Source of the DNA: Oxyruncus cristatus
Lineage: Eukaryota > Chordata > Aves > Passeriformes > Cotingidae
Length of the DNA stretch: 64,000 bases
Reading direction: 5' to 3'
NCBI GenBank assembly: GCA_013399855.1
Contig: VXAY01005987.1
Span: 404,208-468,207 of the forward strand
Shown here: piece by piece, positions 29,401 through 44,400 of the stretch
Layout: the number at the start of each line of letters is the position of its first letter
How positions within the stretch are numbered: position 1 is the first letter of the stretch
The notes under the pieces: model-generated
Databases searched by the model: none
The model's input: only the letters and a program-made list of their open reading frames with translations
Told to the model about the DNA's origin: nothing
Program-made: the position numbers and the translations under genes

Positions 29401-32400
29401 TCTTTTGAGGAAGGCTACAGCCTCAGAGAATTTGAAAGAAGTTTATTTATTTCATTACCTCTTTTTATTTTTATTTCACAAGTTTTTCTGATATTTATAA
29501 TCTGCCAGGGTTTGGTAAATAAATTATTTTGCTTTAATAGCTGCTTGGCATCTGTATGCCAAAAACCAACACAAGAATATTTGGATTAGCCAAATGGACT
29601 TCAAATCTAGTTTTGTAACTAGGTAAATATTTATAAAAATGCAGTACACTGACCACTGAAACTCTATGGCTGCCAGTATGTTTGGTTTTCAGCCTCTGGT
29701 TTAAATCTCTCAGCTAAACTCCCATTTCGGATTTATACACTGTGGCTCTATGCATTACCTCACTTCTTTCACTTTAACCTTCCTCAGAACTCCTATCTTA
29801 AAATACATTTGACCTTCCAACAGCATCATTTCATGTTAATCTCTAATGACTGCAAACTGCTGAAAACTGTTTATTATCACTGCACTGACTTTCATTTACT
29901 CAGGCTGATCATGGTTATCCACTCCAGCTGGATACGAAACATAACCAATGACAAAGCTTTCATCAAAGCCACTGGTGATCCATTACTGAAATTCTACATT
30001 TAACACCTCTTTTTCTATGTATAAATTATTTTCCTTGTTTTCTCTATTATTCTTCCACTGTTTCCTTTGATAATTCTGTTCCTCAGCAAAGGGTCTGTAT
30101 TCAGCTCTGTCCTTGAATTATGTGATATGCTTCTGTGCAGTCAGCCATCCTCTCCGTGCTGGCAACTCACAGCTTGAGTTGTCCTGTACCCTGCTGCTAG
30201 TATTACATACCCAGATGTCTGCCTGATATATCATCTAAAATACAGTAAAAGGAATAAAAAAGTAGAAGTGTTAGTTGTCTGTTGTTTCATCTAGGACTTT
30301 TTTTTCCCCCTTTTATCTCAAAGCTATGAGCTTTAGGGTTAGGGGGAGACTTTTTTATTTGCCTATTATAAAGACCATTTATATTGTCATCGCTTAGCAG
30401 AACATAATAGAGAATCTCCATGGAATTTTAGTAGTCTTTGGTTTTTTGGTTTTTTTTTAATTAAAAGGTGTGAGAACTTTGCACTGAGGGGAATTCTGCA
30501 AATAATCAGAATTACCAGAAACGTTAGACAGAAGAAAATTTTAGAGTGCATTTAACCAGAAGTTGTCAGGTACTCTGTGATTAAAAAAGAGAAAAAACAA
30601 AACCAAACCATAAAATATTCCCCAAGTTTCAGGCGTTGCACATAGCATTAAAGAAAGTAGACCAACAGTAATAATCTGCATGAAGTAGTGAGTTAAGATT
30701 AAATGACAGAATTTAAATACAGAAATTCCCATAGTGTTTGCTGTAGGAAGCTGTAGGGAATGACTACAAAAGAAAGGGGACGCTAAGTAGCACTGTTGTT
30801 TGGGAAAAAAAAGGAAGTACAGAAGTAGGAATAAGGAAGCATAGAAACAGAGTAGTCAAGGTATGTTCAGACACTCCAGATTTAGAGGTGAAAAGAATAA
30901 AATAATTTTCCAAGAACTGCTTCCTTTCCTCCAAAATTTCTTATAGAGGATTTGTACATGTATGAGATACACAGCAGTGCATATTACTGGGTGAAAGAAA
31001 TACCTTCCACGTTTTAGGGTAAGGAAGGTCTGGGAGTCCAACTCAGCAGAATTAATAAAAACTTCACAAAATCATTGAAGTTTTTATGTTGCAGAAGAAA
31101 TACTTCAAAATTTTACTGCACTTTGGACATCTATTTTGGGACCTATTTTCTGATCCAAAGAGTAATTCAGTCTTACCTTCTTCCATGCTGTCCCTGAATG
31201 AACCTGAATGACTAATTGCTCGTAGTCTCTCTTCTAAGGACGTAGCACTGCCACACAGTTGGGAGTCATCATATAAATCAAAAGAAGTGTCTTGTGCAGG
31301 GATGCTGTTTGAACGCATCATGCTGGGTCCAGGAAGGTTAAACTGTGATAGGTTCGTAGGACTCACTAAAATACAAAGTCTTATTAATGAAGCACATTTC
31401 CATTAAGTTAATTTTGGTTCTGCACAAAACTGGAATGTAGGATGAGCATGGTTAGGTGGACTTCATGCTGTTGAGAAAATGAAAGGCTTTTATTCCTACA
31501 TTTAAAGCCACCACGAAAAGGTGAAGCAGATGACCTTAAAGGAGCTGGAGCTGGATGAGATTAATCCTGTAAAACACGTAGTAACACTAACACTGGTGTC
31601 TGAACACACTTGTTCAGTTCATCAGCCCAAGACAGAAAACCAATGGCAGAGATTCAAAAGTTAAAAAGGAATAAGAAGTCATAAGCAATTTTCACAAGTA
31701 TCTCTCCTAATTAATTAGTATCTGTATTTTATTGTTATATGCCTACATTACTGACTACTACAAAGACCAAGGTTTATTGGCATATGCAAGATGTTTATCC
31801 TTTGATTTTCAGGAGCCCCTACCACTGTATGAGGACAAAACTCCTGCACAGGCCAGTTGAATCTCATCCTAATAAATGGGTGTAGTCTGATCACTCATGG
31901 TTGAAATCCAGAACAGCACTGTTGAACCTACTTTAATCTTTTGCAAAGTTTGTTTGCCAGTAGGAGGGAAAGCCTAGTTATGGTTCACCTGGACCACACA
32001 AACTCAATGCCTAGAAGGAAATCTGTCTAAACAAATTCAGCCTCAATGTTTGGACTTTCGTTTTACATCATGCAAGATGTGCCTTAAGTTATTAACTAGC
32101 AGAACAGCTGTGTTGTGAGAACAAATTACTCCATAGGGCTATGATAATGGAAAGAAGCAAAGGACAATGACAAAATAATTTTTAAACCCCAAAATTTCAT
32201 TGCTCTCTGTTTTGAGTACAAGAAGTATAAACAAAAAGGAAAAGAAAAGCTGGTTACAAAGAGCTGTGTCTAAAACTACAGGAGGAAAATTCAAAGCAGT
32301 GCCTTGCTTAGCCAGGATTCAATTTAATTTTTAAAAGCAGCTTTGTTCAACTCCTTTTCCCATATGTTAGAGAGACCAACATTTGTATGTCTGATCAAAT

Positions 32401-35400
32401 TTCTTTTGATTGATTGTAACCTATAGATGCCATAAGCTGAGATGGAGTGATGGAAGTGTTAATGCTTCAAAGGTTCCTCAGTAAGGGCCTAAACCATGAA
32501 AAGCTCATTGTGAACCTAGGTATGTGTCAAGTGCAGTGCAAATAAGTGGGTTTCTATTAGGAATTAAAGAAAAAAAAATAAAGTTATTAAGAAAACTAAA
32601 CTTGTGTCAGATTAACTTGAAATGAGATACAGGTGAAATAAACCTAAATCTTGACCTGTAATCAAATAAATCTGTAATGTGAATCACATGCCAAAACACT
32701 ATATCGCATTCAAGGTTAGGATTTGTACTGGGCCCAGTGCAGTTATAGCCAGGTCCAGCAACTGAAACACATTGGAAAGGTATATCTCAAAGCAAACTTC
32801 TGTGTAGGAAAAAAGAAATGTTAACTGTCTGGGTTGACATTCACTAAAATCACTGGAAAGAATCTTACTGACTGTGAAACTCAAAAAATGAGTAGCTTTG
32901 AACCAGAAGGTAATCTCCAGCTCTGCCTCAAATTTTTATCTCCCTGGGCAAGTCATAGAGTGCGCATTTTTTTCTGTGTAAAAAATAGGAGGTACTCTGG
33001 GCCACTCCATTAACAACACCGTGAGCTTCCCTTCATCAGTGAAGTACCGCAATACGGTGATGGAGATATAAAATAAACTAGCGAGTCTGGCAGACTAAGA
33101 AATGTGAATGGTTGAATTTTATGATTCTATTATAGAGTGCAAGAAATAGTGAAGGGAAACATCATTTACCCAGGTTGGAAAAGTGATATTTTCCAGTTGC
33201 AGATGAAGACATAGCTGAAGGAGAAACAAGCGGGGACTGACTGCCAGTGTCTTGCAGGCCTCCAGTTGAATGGGAGCGTAGCCATTCCTTGCCTTCCTCC
33301 TGACTTGTCTGCCGGGATGATGGTGTATATCTGAAAAACCACAGCTGACATGCTCAAGACAATGACAAGGTGATGTCTTGGAAAGAAACAGTCACGTAAA
33401 TACCCTTCACCAGTTAGATAGGACAAAACCCTCGGAAAGCAGCGAGTCTAGTCAAGTGATTACTACCGGGGGTTTCAACCAGGTAAAATTTACCATCAGA
33501 CTACAGCAGAAAAAAGTACAGGACTTGAAGCCCCTTTCCTCTTAATCCCCCTCCCAAAAACAGCATTCCTTTCCTTTGAAGAGATATGATGATAAACATT
33601 GCAGACAGACAACTGAGCTGACAGGAAACGACTTCAAAGCTATAGATTGATGCAAAAGCTTAGAAGCTGTATGGTTAGGATGGGGAATGAACAGACTAGA
33701 AGCCAAGAAATGTGAGTAGCCACTTACAAGATGACATCTGCCACAGATCCTGTGGGCAATTGGTTAGATGGCAGGAGTGAAACAGATCAACAACTCAGAA
33801 AAAGGAATTTGCATTGGTAATGACAGCTACTCATGGTCATACACGAGGTCTGCTGCTCTGAATGCTACAGGCATTGTGTCCTGCCCCAGACTGGGAGGAG
33901 GGAAAGGGACAGGAAAAATCCACAATTAGCAGAAACAAGTTCTCTGGAAGGAAGAAGTCTGGCAATCAAATCATTCATCAGCTGCTTCCTATGGCAAACC
34001 AATAAAACGAGTGTAATGTGACACCCGGGCTAAGAGGGAGACCTTGGAACTCACTGGCTCAGCCTCTCTTCGCTAGGCTGTAAGAAGGGCAATTCTGGCA
34101 GTGGTTAAACATTAAAATGTGCAAGCAGTGTGGATCTTAATCAAGAAGCTGTTTTCAACAATGTCTGCAATAGCCTGCTTTGTTCAGCTCAGTCTGCTGC
34201 TGATAAATGAGCACCTTCTCACCCACTGTCATGAGCCATCAGTGTTCCCCAAACAGCAGAAGAGGAGAAAGGGCTTTTGATATTCTGGCTTCAGACTCAT
34301 GAGGCACAAGTGTTTCTGCTTAGAAAGATGATTAAATGAACATGTAAGTCCTTGTGTTGTGCTTGGGGTTTTGTACAATATTTTATGGCACTAAACCATC
34401 TTGTTCTTATTAAATATTTACTTCCTTTCCCCTTTCAAAATGACACTATGATATTTGCCTGTAATTGTGGTAGAGCACAGACTTACCAAGTGGTTATCAG
34501 ATTGGAAAGATGGCAAAATGATAATTAAGGATCTGAGTTTTGGACTGGGATCTCTGCACATTAAATCAAACTGACATTTTTTCTTGGTTAACTGATCAGG
34601 CTTACATGCCTATAAGCAGTTTTCCCACTCCATTTCACTTTCAGCTTGCAGCCACCATTACAGTTGTACAGCCACAAACCTTGATCATCCCATTGTACCC
34701 CTGCAGAGTTGCCATTATGCCTCTTTCATGTCTTCCACCTTTTCCATTCTCTCCAAATCCAAAATAATTGTTTTGGGATAACAGGAGATTTGATTAAATT
34801 CTTATTAAGGAATAGCTAGTGCAGAAGGGCAGAAGGTGCTTTATAGTGATAACAGTTTAGTATTATCTTAAAATTTCATAAATATTATTTATCCATAAAT
34901 CAAGAGATTTACTGTGTAATTTCAGTGATTGGAAGGCTGCAGAGTGTCTTTGTGCATCCTTGCTTGCCAAATCTTTTTCTTGGATTGGGGAGATAGTCTT
35001 CCATGCCTGATGAGACCAGCCAAGTTATCTAACGATCCCCTCTTTTAACCATGGAGCAGAGAAGAGGGTGTATGAATTCTGTTTTCTGTGATGAAGACAG
35101 TTCTATTTAGTAGGGAATTAGTAGCAAAGCTGGACTCTGAGTATTGCTGGATAGGGACCAAGAAGACTATCTGGAGCAGGATTCATTTTATACTTACAAA
35201 CCTTGGATAATAAAATTAGTATTTCTTAGCCCTACCCTTTACTAGATCTTCATTTCAAATTGCATGAGTGTTGCCATTTAGAGTTCAAGTTCAGATCCAC
35301 CTCTAAAACCTTGTTTTTCTTGGTAATGTTTTCAATAATTAGTCCTATTAAACTGCATAAGTATCTTGTTATGTCTCTTTTAGCTCTCCAGGATTCAATG

Positions 35401-38400
35401 CCTTTTAAGATTCATTGCATAAGGAAATGATCCTTACAAGTAAAAAAGTATTTACTTTTCATGACATATCTTGAAAGAAAATTTATTCATCAGGCAGACT
35501 TGGAAAAAAAGGTCCGTTGTTAAAATCTACACTTTCTGGTTTGAATCTAAATTCCAAGAATTCTGTTGTAAACAGGATCAACAAAAGGAGAAAGAAAAGT
35601 AGAGGCAGTGTAGAAAAGATTACAAGGAAAACAAAGAAGCAGCAGTCATGCTCAAAAAAATATATACCTTAATCCCTTTTTGGGTAGTGTATTTCTGTCA
35701 AGCTGCATGCTGTTAAAACAAAAAAAATCCCTAAGGACATACAGTAAACACGACTGTTCAGAATAACATCTTCTAAAGCTCTAGGTTTGTGTGCATAACA
35801 ATGGGTTATTTAATGCCTTTTAAAATAACTTTCATGATAAATCCCTTATTCATTGGAGGGGACTATAGGACATGGACTGCTGCACATTCATTTTTCATCT
35901 AGACATGCTCTGGGCTGGGTCAATAGTAATTTGGAGACTGTCCAAGTCAGAAAGAAGTGCTTCTTTACCAGTTCTAACCTTCCCACAGCCTCACTGTGCA
36001 ATCTGTACGAGAATCATATGGTCACAGCATGAATCTTTATTTTTCACAGTTGCCTATGATAAGCCAATAGATTTCAAAAAGAAATGAAGGTTGTGGCACC
36101 TGCTAAGGGACAGCACGGCCTTGCCAGAAGCCAAATGACAGCTCTGCATGTAGAAATATGTGCTAAAGATACAGACTCTTGGCTATGTTGAAGGGCTCAC
36201 ATAGTAAGGTGATGGTGGGGACAATGAAAAGTGGCACCAGAGCAACATTGTTCCACATTCACGCACACACGGTGTCAGAGCGGCTGGTCAGCCAAAATCT
36301 ATGGCTGGAGTTTTCCTCATTTAAACCCCAACACTAGAAGGGCATCCACTAGTGTTCCTTCCAACAACTGTCATTTGGGCATTTCATCATGAAGTCTTGG
36401 TAATTCAGTCTCTGATTAGTGTGGGTTGAACTAGTTACCATCAAGTATTTTTCGGTTAAGAATACAACATAGTGCCACTGTATGGATTAAACGGTGAAAT
36501 GACTTTTGAAAGTTTCTGTACTACGTATCATAATTACACCTCTGAGAGCAGCAGTAACTTAAAATGCTTCCTACCCAAGAAAACTCTCACACCTTCATTA
36601 AAGGTGGTTTCCTATTGTGCTGGGAGTGATGGGTGTCCTACTGTCTTTAAGCTTGAGTCAGTACTCCTTTAAAGCAATCCATAAGCCAGAAGTTATGTCA
36701 GTGAGTTAAGTAGACTAGTAGAGACCATAGGATTTTGTAAAAAAACTTTGAATTCAGATACTCAAATGAAACAGGGGTGAATATTCCTCAACATAAGCAT
36801 GGAGTTATTGCAGCTGGATAAAAGTGAGTGTAGCAACTACTCACTATGTGTTTTTAAAATACTAAAGTTTTTAAACCAATTTTTTACCATTTTTTTTCTA
36901 AACCATTAACCGTGGTTTCACGTAACTATTACTTCAGACCAATAACTTTTAGTATCTGAAATCGTTCATCCACCAAAAGCTGGGGACAGTACTTCTACAG
37001 AAACTGGACTTTTGGTAAATAGAACTGAATTTACCTTAGATTTCTAAGGATGATACAATATAAAAGTCAGTCCTTTCTTAACAGAATCAATGCACACATG
37101 AAAAAATAGTAATATAAAGTGAGGATGAGAATATCATAATATTCATGATGTTTTCCTTTGCCGTTTAAATTGCAAAAGGCATTCTTGGAGGAAGACGCAC
37201 ACACATGTAGGCTGAAGTTATCAAGCCCACTGTATCTGGTTCTCTTCTGTTTATTTGGCTTTGCTGAAGCTCACTGCAACTTTTATTACAGAAAGCCTTT
37301 CAGTTCTCGGTTTCCTACCTGCCCTTGGTGTTGAGGTTACCTTGGGAAGAGGCCATACTACTATATCCTTGGGCTATATATATAACGGTTTCAGAGCTAT
37401 TTAGGGAATAAAACAAATTATTGCAAGCTAACAAACAACTAGAGAGGCCTGTGACAGGCTGGGCAGAGCTGATACAGGTCTTACAAATGAGTTTCTACAA
37501 ATGGTTGAGGACTTAAGAAAATCTGATACATGATGCACTGTTTCACACCTTAAAACCACAACCATCAATTATTATGGTAATTTAAAATAATTGAAAGTTT
37601 TGAAGAGCGTAAGTGGATTTCAATGCACTTTCGTGGCCTTCAAAATGAAACATTCTTTTAAAGCAAACCAGAAAAAGCCAGTCACATAATTAAAAACCAC
37701 TTCCACTCTGCTAATCTTAAAATGCAGCTATTATTGCTGCTGAGACCACTGTTAATTCCTATATTTCTGCATTTTTAAGCATCCCTTGCTGTGTCACTCA
37801 GACCAAGTAGAAGAAAGTCACAAATTTGCAATGCCCAACAGCAATTAAGGATTTGAAAGGACTAATGGTGATGTGTCCGCCTGGAAAATGTTACAATTAA
37901 AGCAATGATATTTCACCAATTAAATCCTGAAGATGTTTTTGTTTTATAGAATAAGTAACTGCATGTTTTATTTTAATGCCTCTAGATTAGGCATTAAAAT
38001 GTAAGGTAAAATACAAGTGTCCTCCCATACAGGGAGTTATACTGCTATGACAACAGAATTAGACTTGTCTCAATAAATACTACTAGTGCAAAACCAGCAA
38101 AAGGCCTGAGAGATGCAAAATCTGCTGAAAAAGCAAATATTTTGTTAGTATTTACTGAGCCTATTTTCTTGCTATTAAAATATAAAAGAATCTCATTGAT
38201 TGATACAAAATTTGGCTGCAGTGAACTTCAGCACTTCACTCCAGAGTTGTCAGGAAGCTCTGTGTTGATGCCATACCATCGTTCAGTGGGTAAGCTGAAG
38301 ACCGTCTGCGGGCAATGTGGACAAATATAGTAGAGATCTTGCAGATTTGCTACCTCCATGGCAGGTGACTGATTTTTGGGAGGTAGTCAAGGGCTAGTCT

Positions 38401-41400
38401 CATTCACAGAAAACTCAGAAATTTTATTCTCATTTTCTGGGTTCTTTCCAGCTGCATCAAATCTTTCTTAAAACTTCATGTCCCCAAGTCTTCAAGTTAA
38501 AACCTTAACATGAAAAAGTAGAGTGGAATAGCTACTTTCTAAGACTTACATGTGATATTTTAATTTTCAAAATGTTTTGTTGCAGCAATGGCACTTTAAG
38601 TCCTTAGACACTTTATGCAAAATAGCCTCACCATTTTCCATTTTGTATCTGTGAAAATATATCCTGCCCTGTTATATCCCTTCAGACTAACAAGATTTTG
38701 ATCCCTAATCCTCAATAAGTCTTTACCAACCAGTCAAGCATCTTTTTTTTCCCTGTTTGCTCATGAGGATGTTATTTGGAATAGCACTTAAAGCTTTACT
38801 AAATTCAGGATTTTTATTGCATCTACTATTGCATCCTTTCCTGTACTCAGAAAGCCTGTTTTTCTGCAAATGAATTAAATTAGTCTTATTTAAAAAACTG
38901 TTAATGACAGTCTTGTCATTAACATGTTATCTGTCCCTTAACCCATTTTTTTTAATATTCTTTACAAGTAAGGTGGCCTTCCTGTAATCCTCTCGCCCAC
39001 CATCCCAGGTCTCCTCCTCACTCCTTCATCAGCACAGACTCTTTGAAAACTCTGCTTCACTTTTAACGACTGCAGGGTTATTTCAGAAGTAAGGAAATGA
39101 AAAGTTCATCAGGACCATTAAACTGGAGTAATCTTTAACCTCTTCATTTCCTCTTAGTATGCTTGCCATTAGTGATTTTTTCCTATTGTCTATCATCAGC
39201 TTGCAGTTTTTCCTAGGCTTTCTCTGCTTGCTTAACATTGCTTCCTAGTTGCATCTCATTTCACACTTCAGTCTTTCTGATTTTGTCTCTACATGATATT
39301 AGCATTTCTGACTATACAGACTGCTGATTCAGTCTTTTGCAAGCTCTAAAGTGACTGGGAAAAAAAAAAAGGCATCTTCACAGATAATATTTTATGCCAT
39401 GCCATGCTATAATTAGCATTGCCAGAGGCATTCAAAATACTATCTGAGTTTACAAAGGAAAAAGGATATAATCTGCTGCTGAACCTAGCTGTCTTCAATA
39501 TAGCAAATTAATGCTTTTATTGTGTAAAAAAATACTTTACTACATGTAAGTTTTAATGTATAAAAGCGTTTGGAAATAATTTAGTAATTGTATCAGACCC
39601 TTCAGAAAAAAAAAACTGCAAAAACTCTATTGAGGCTGTAACTCAAGAAATGACACCATTTACTCAAGGTACATACATTCCTCTGAGGGTAGATCAACAT
39701 AAAAAAAGGCTCTCTCTGGACTCAATCAAAATATCCCCATATGCACAAATCTGAAACTTAAAAATATTGCCAAAGTATTTGGAACACTGAAATTAAGTCA
39801 CCGAACGAATATATGAAGTATTAGTAGTGGGGGTTGCTCAGGAGCTTATGCCAAGGCATTAACATTTGAAATGTGATGATCAACATTCTCTGTATAAATA
39901 TAATCTTTGGCATAAATTCACACCCTTCCACATCATTCTATCGACCTCAGCATCCATATATGTAGCAGTGATGAATTTTTTAAGCTAAGTATTAATAGTT
40001 GGCCTTCTAAGAAATATTGTCACATTCGGATCATGGCACACAATTCAAATTTCTATTTAAAAATTAAAGGCACAGTGCAAATTACAAATTACTCCTGTGT
40101 CAGTGTATTTTTATCTACTGTTGTCAGCACACATTATATTGGTACACATATATGTTTTATTGTGTTGTATTTATATTAGTGAGATGCGTGATTTTTAGCT
40201 GATATAGTAATGTTTATAAATGTAACATAAGAGAATGAAATGTGTGGAAAGTTTCCAACTAGACTTGTCAAAGGGTTTTTTAGCATTATGGTTTTAACTG
40301 CAGGTTTTTTTAATGCTGGTTCTCTGAAGTGAAATCTATATATGGAAAGGATTGGTGTTGAAAAATCTCCGGGAAAAAATTTTGCCATTGCATATAAAAG
40401 ATATTTTTTTACTTTAACTGATTGTGTAGTTAAACAACTAACTAAGTTTAAAATATAAAAACTAAGTTTAAAATATACTGACTCAGTATAATTTTCTTTT
40501 TTGGATCAAAGACTAATAAAATATTTACTATCAACTTTTCAGTCCCTCATGCGAAATAAAGGTTTCATGGTCAAATCTTGAAAATTTTATGGGGAGTGAA
40601 AATAATCTAGTGCCTAGCAAAGATTATTTTTTTCTCTCTTGCAAAAGTCAAATAAATGTTCCACACAAAAAAAAAAAAAAAGGAAAAGAAAAAGAAAACT
40701 AAAAAGGAATAAAACCCCCAACTTGGTACAACTGTGCAGGCTGGTTGCACCTCTTTATAATGTAACTTATATCTACATATCAAAAAGATCTTTAATAGAG
40801 CAAACAGGGGAAAACACTTCCTTGCATTTCGTTCTTCCAGACACTTGCCAGGACTGAGCATATAGTGAGGATCCCATCTTGTCAACTGTCTCCCTGCCAG
40901 TGCAAGTGCATTTCAGTAAGGATCTGTAGTGATGACCATGTAAGAAGCAATTTGTCACGACTGAGTATTTTGAAGCAGGACTGGTCAGCTGAAGGCCAGG
41001 ACCAATCAGCTCTGCCTGTGCTTTGAGCTAATCTGGAAGGAAAGTTGTGGGGTCCCACAGCTGGAGGTTTGCTCACAAGAGGGCAGTGATTTTTGGAGCT
41101 GCCAATTGCTGGGACAGCAGGTAGATCCAGCATGCAGGAATCATTTTGTGGCTGTTGGCTGTTTAGATTTGCCTTTAATTAGACAATTTTCCCCTTTTCT
41201 CTGGTTGTTCTCCAGAACTAGGGAACCAAAAAAACTTCTCAAGATAGAAAAAGTGCTTGTAAAACCTTAAAAGGCAGTTGATTCCACATCCAATGCCTTT
41301 CAGCTTTCTTTTCTTCCATCTTTTTTTACAAAAAGGACTAAGCTGCGAATTAAACACAGTGTCCCTTTAGCAAAACAGGTGGAGGGTTTATTTTTTTGGC

Positions 41401-44400
41401 TCCTGTCCTTTTGCCTCTCACTGATTTTGTGGTCACTACATCTATAGGCAAGCTCACCTTTCCGAAAGAGTAGATCTGACGCTTCCAGTCCTCATGAGCA
41501 GGCTCTGAACCTCCTGAGTGCTTGTTGTCAGTCCAGAGAGAGAGCCATGATGGCTAAGAGGAAGGTCAATAGACTCGGAACTGGTGTGAAGGCTAGTCAT
41601 GGACTGGTAACTTGGTGTATCCTTACTGCCCGCTGAAGAGCTGCTCAGGTTTGCAGCCCACACAAGACCACCTGATGTAAAAGAGTGCACTGAGGCAGGA
41701 CTGGAAGCCAAGGAGTGACTTAAGCTTACAACATCTGCATTTAAGTCCGAAGGTTTACTGAAGAGGGGGCTGCTGCTACCACTTTGCCCACCTGCACTGC
41801 CCATGCTGCCTGTGCCCGAGGATGGCGATTCCAGGCTGCCTTGCCGTGCCAATGTGGTACTAGGGCTGGGCATTGCCGATGTGGGTTTCACACCTTCAGT
41901 ACTGGGTGCAGAGGCAGCTTTACCACTTGCCTTGGCACCAAACAACCTAAATGTAAAACAAATAGCTTTAGAGAAACTGATAGCCACATTACACATTCAT
42001 GGCGCAACATCCTAAGAGCCAAACTACACATTTTTAATTACTGCTACTAAAATCATGCCTACCTAGTTGATCAATTGCAGTGCAAAATTAAAATTACTTA
42101 ACCATATCACAATAATCAGGGTTAGTTTCTTTAGATACAGATCTTATTCACTCCTATTCAGAGGTGCTCTTTGCACATAGAGACCCTCTCAGAGAGAGGA
42201 AAAATAATCACATTTTTGTCATAGCTCATAAACAGATTACACTTTCACCCAAATTCAGTAATTAAGCGTTCCCAAGTCATTCGCTTTTAAACCTCTCACT
42301 TCTCAAATCTGCTAAGATGATTGCAACAAACACTTGCAAAATCCTTCATAGTTTAATAAACATCTAAGTATTTGTGCAAAATTTCCCTCTTGTTTTTTTG
42401 CACAGATGGTCATGCGATCATCAGTCATGTAGTAACCACTCAGACAAAATAAACTGTACTATGGCTAAATGGGCTCAGTTTGTTTCCAAGGGTAGTAATG
42501 ACAGAAGTGTATTTCACATATTTTCTTCCAGTAATTCTAGAGAAGAAAATTCAACAGTGATGATGGAAAAATAAATTGCAAATCCTCTAAACTCGAACTA
42601 AAATGTCATGTGATGTATTAATGTATTTCTGGAAATATTTTAAGCACCTTAAAATATTAAGATGCAGCTCATAAATAAATAGTAAATAAATACAAAACTT
42701 ATCATGATGTAAAGTAAGCATGTCTAATAGCATAAGAATCCATTTTCCACATTACCAAGCCCACAGTACTCAGCTGCAGATCCCCAGCAGCTTGAAGATG
42801 CTGTTTTGGTAATTAGGCACAAGAGGGCACTATTGGCTTTTTCTCCAGCAGTGCAAGTGCTCCATCCTGATTTACACTCCATCCAGATTTACACTTCCAG
42901 AAATTCTGCAATAGGGCATTTCCAATTGAAATTTAGCCTTGCCAGTGTTTGTGAAAAAAAGATGTAATAAAACTGCTAAGATAATGAAACGTTTGTAGCT
43001 GGAGCTGCCAACAATGTGAAAGCGAACCTAAATCTTTGTATTTTAAAGAGCTCTTCAGTTCTCCATCCAGAATATGGCATTGCCTGTTCCAGTAACAGAA
43101 TGTGCCTGAACACAGTGTCCTTTTTCCCTTCGCTGGTTTACCAGAGTTCTGGAAGTGAACTTCTCTTGTGGCTGAACTTAAAATCATAGAATATCTTGAG
43201 TTGGAAGGGACCCATAAGGATCATTGAGCCCAACTTCTAGGCTTCAAACTGTTGTTAGGGGGATGTACCTAAAGATCAAGGAGGTCTAGGAAGGTCTTTA
43301 AATCTTAAAGAAATAAGCATGTTGTATGAAAAATATTAGCCTTTTATTTTTCTGCACTTGATTCTCTGTGACAAAATATGCCCTGAAAAGGCTTTTTGCA
43401 CAGTACTTCAACACATCGAAAATCCCTGCTTTATATATTGCAACTTCAGGAAATCACAGAAATGTACTAACCTTCGAAATGTAGGGGAAGCAATATCTGG
43501 GTATTTGGATCCCGGCTGTCTAAGTCCTGGTGTGCCAGAGGCGCTTGCCGAAGTTGGGCTGGATTTAGGAGAACTGGACAGCGAGACACTTTCAGAATCG
43601 GACACAGCCACTTTCTCTTTTTCCTTGTCCGTCTGGTTGATGGTGACAGGGCTGGACCGCCCGGATCCAATCTTGCTTGGCTCTCGCAGTTTGGTGGCAG
43701 CAGCACCTGCAGACTTGCTACTCACATTGGAGTCGATGCTGCTGGTGCTGGAGCGGTGGCCGCCCCTGCCAGGGATCCCACTGCCGCTGGATTTTGATGG
43801 GCGAGGCAAACTTCGATACTGCAGAGTTGTCTTTGAGCTCACATGCAGGATGCCGTCATCCTGGTTTTGGGAACCATCTAAGCTCGTTTTCCTCCCTGCA
43901 TTGGACTTCCCACCGATGGCTGAAGATTTTGGCATTTTTCCTAGAGTTGCTGACCCACTTGTGATGGTCGCTCCACTTGCAGTGATTATGGTAGAAGATC
44001 CCAACCCAGACTTCTTGAATCCAAATGACCCTGTAGCAGTTGATCTCCCAATACCAGAGGGAGGCTTTTTTCCTTCATCACCACTGCTTTTTCCTGCATC
44101 CGATGGAGAGCGCTGTATGGAGGCTCCTTTCAGGGGAGTTTTCACTTTTTCTGAAGCTTTTGCATCGTCGGTTTTTCCTAAATAAAAGTACATTTGAAAA
44201 GGTCACTTGTGTTCAAGCTGTAATGTCTCAATATCTAATTCCAACACTATATGATTACAACTTCAAAATGAAAAAATACAGAAATAGAAAAATTACCCTT
44301 TAGAAAAGAGACCAGTTTGGCCTTTAGTCTCCCATCAGCTTTCAGTAGCAGGTATGACACATGACACTAAGCATTAAGTATTAAAAGCTTGAAATTCCCC

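Larger units (their letters stand above)
35710..41457 (-). other. NAV3: NAV3 intron, 5,748 nt
   Basis: Contains a perfect 12-bp inverted repeat (37970-38000), a probable old CR1-like fragment (about 38750-39180), a 20-bp tandem duplication (40441-40478) and a 15-base A-run at 40667-40681. No exon found. Confidence 0.8.

Noticed and set aside
33166..33426. 86-codon minus ORF over the 161-nt exon
   Set aside because: It is in a different frame from the one that joins both neighbouring exons in phase and matches NAV3.
41784..42050. Plus-strand ORFs of 88 and 70 codons
   Set aside because: Antisense shadows of the 489-nt NAV3 exon.
43358..44185. Longest open frame in the window, 275 codons on the plus strand
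   Set aside because: It lies antisense to the 706-nt NAV3 exon, whose sense frame matches NAV3 and has correct splice sites. Ser/Gly/Pro-rich codons leave the opposite strand poor in stops.
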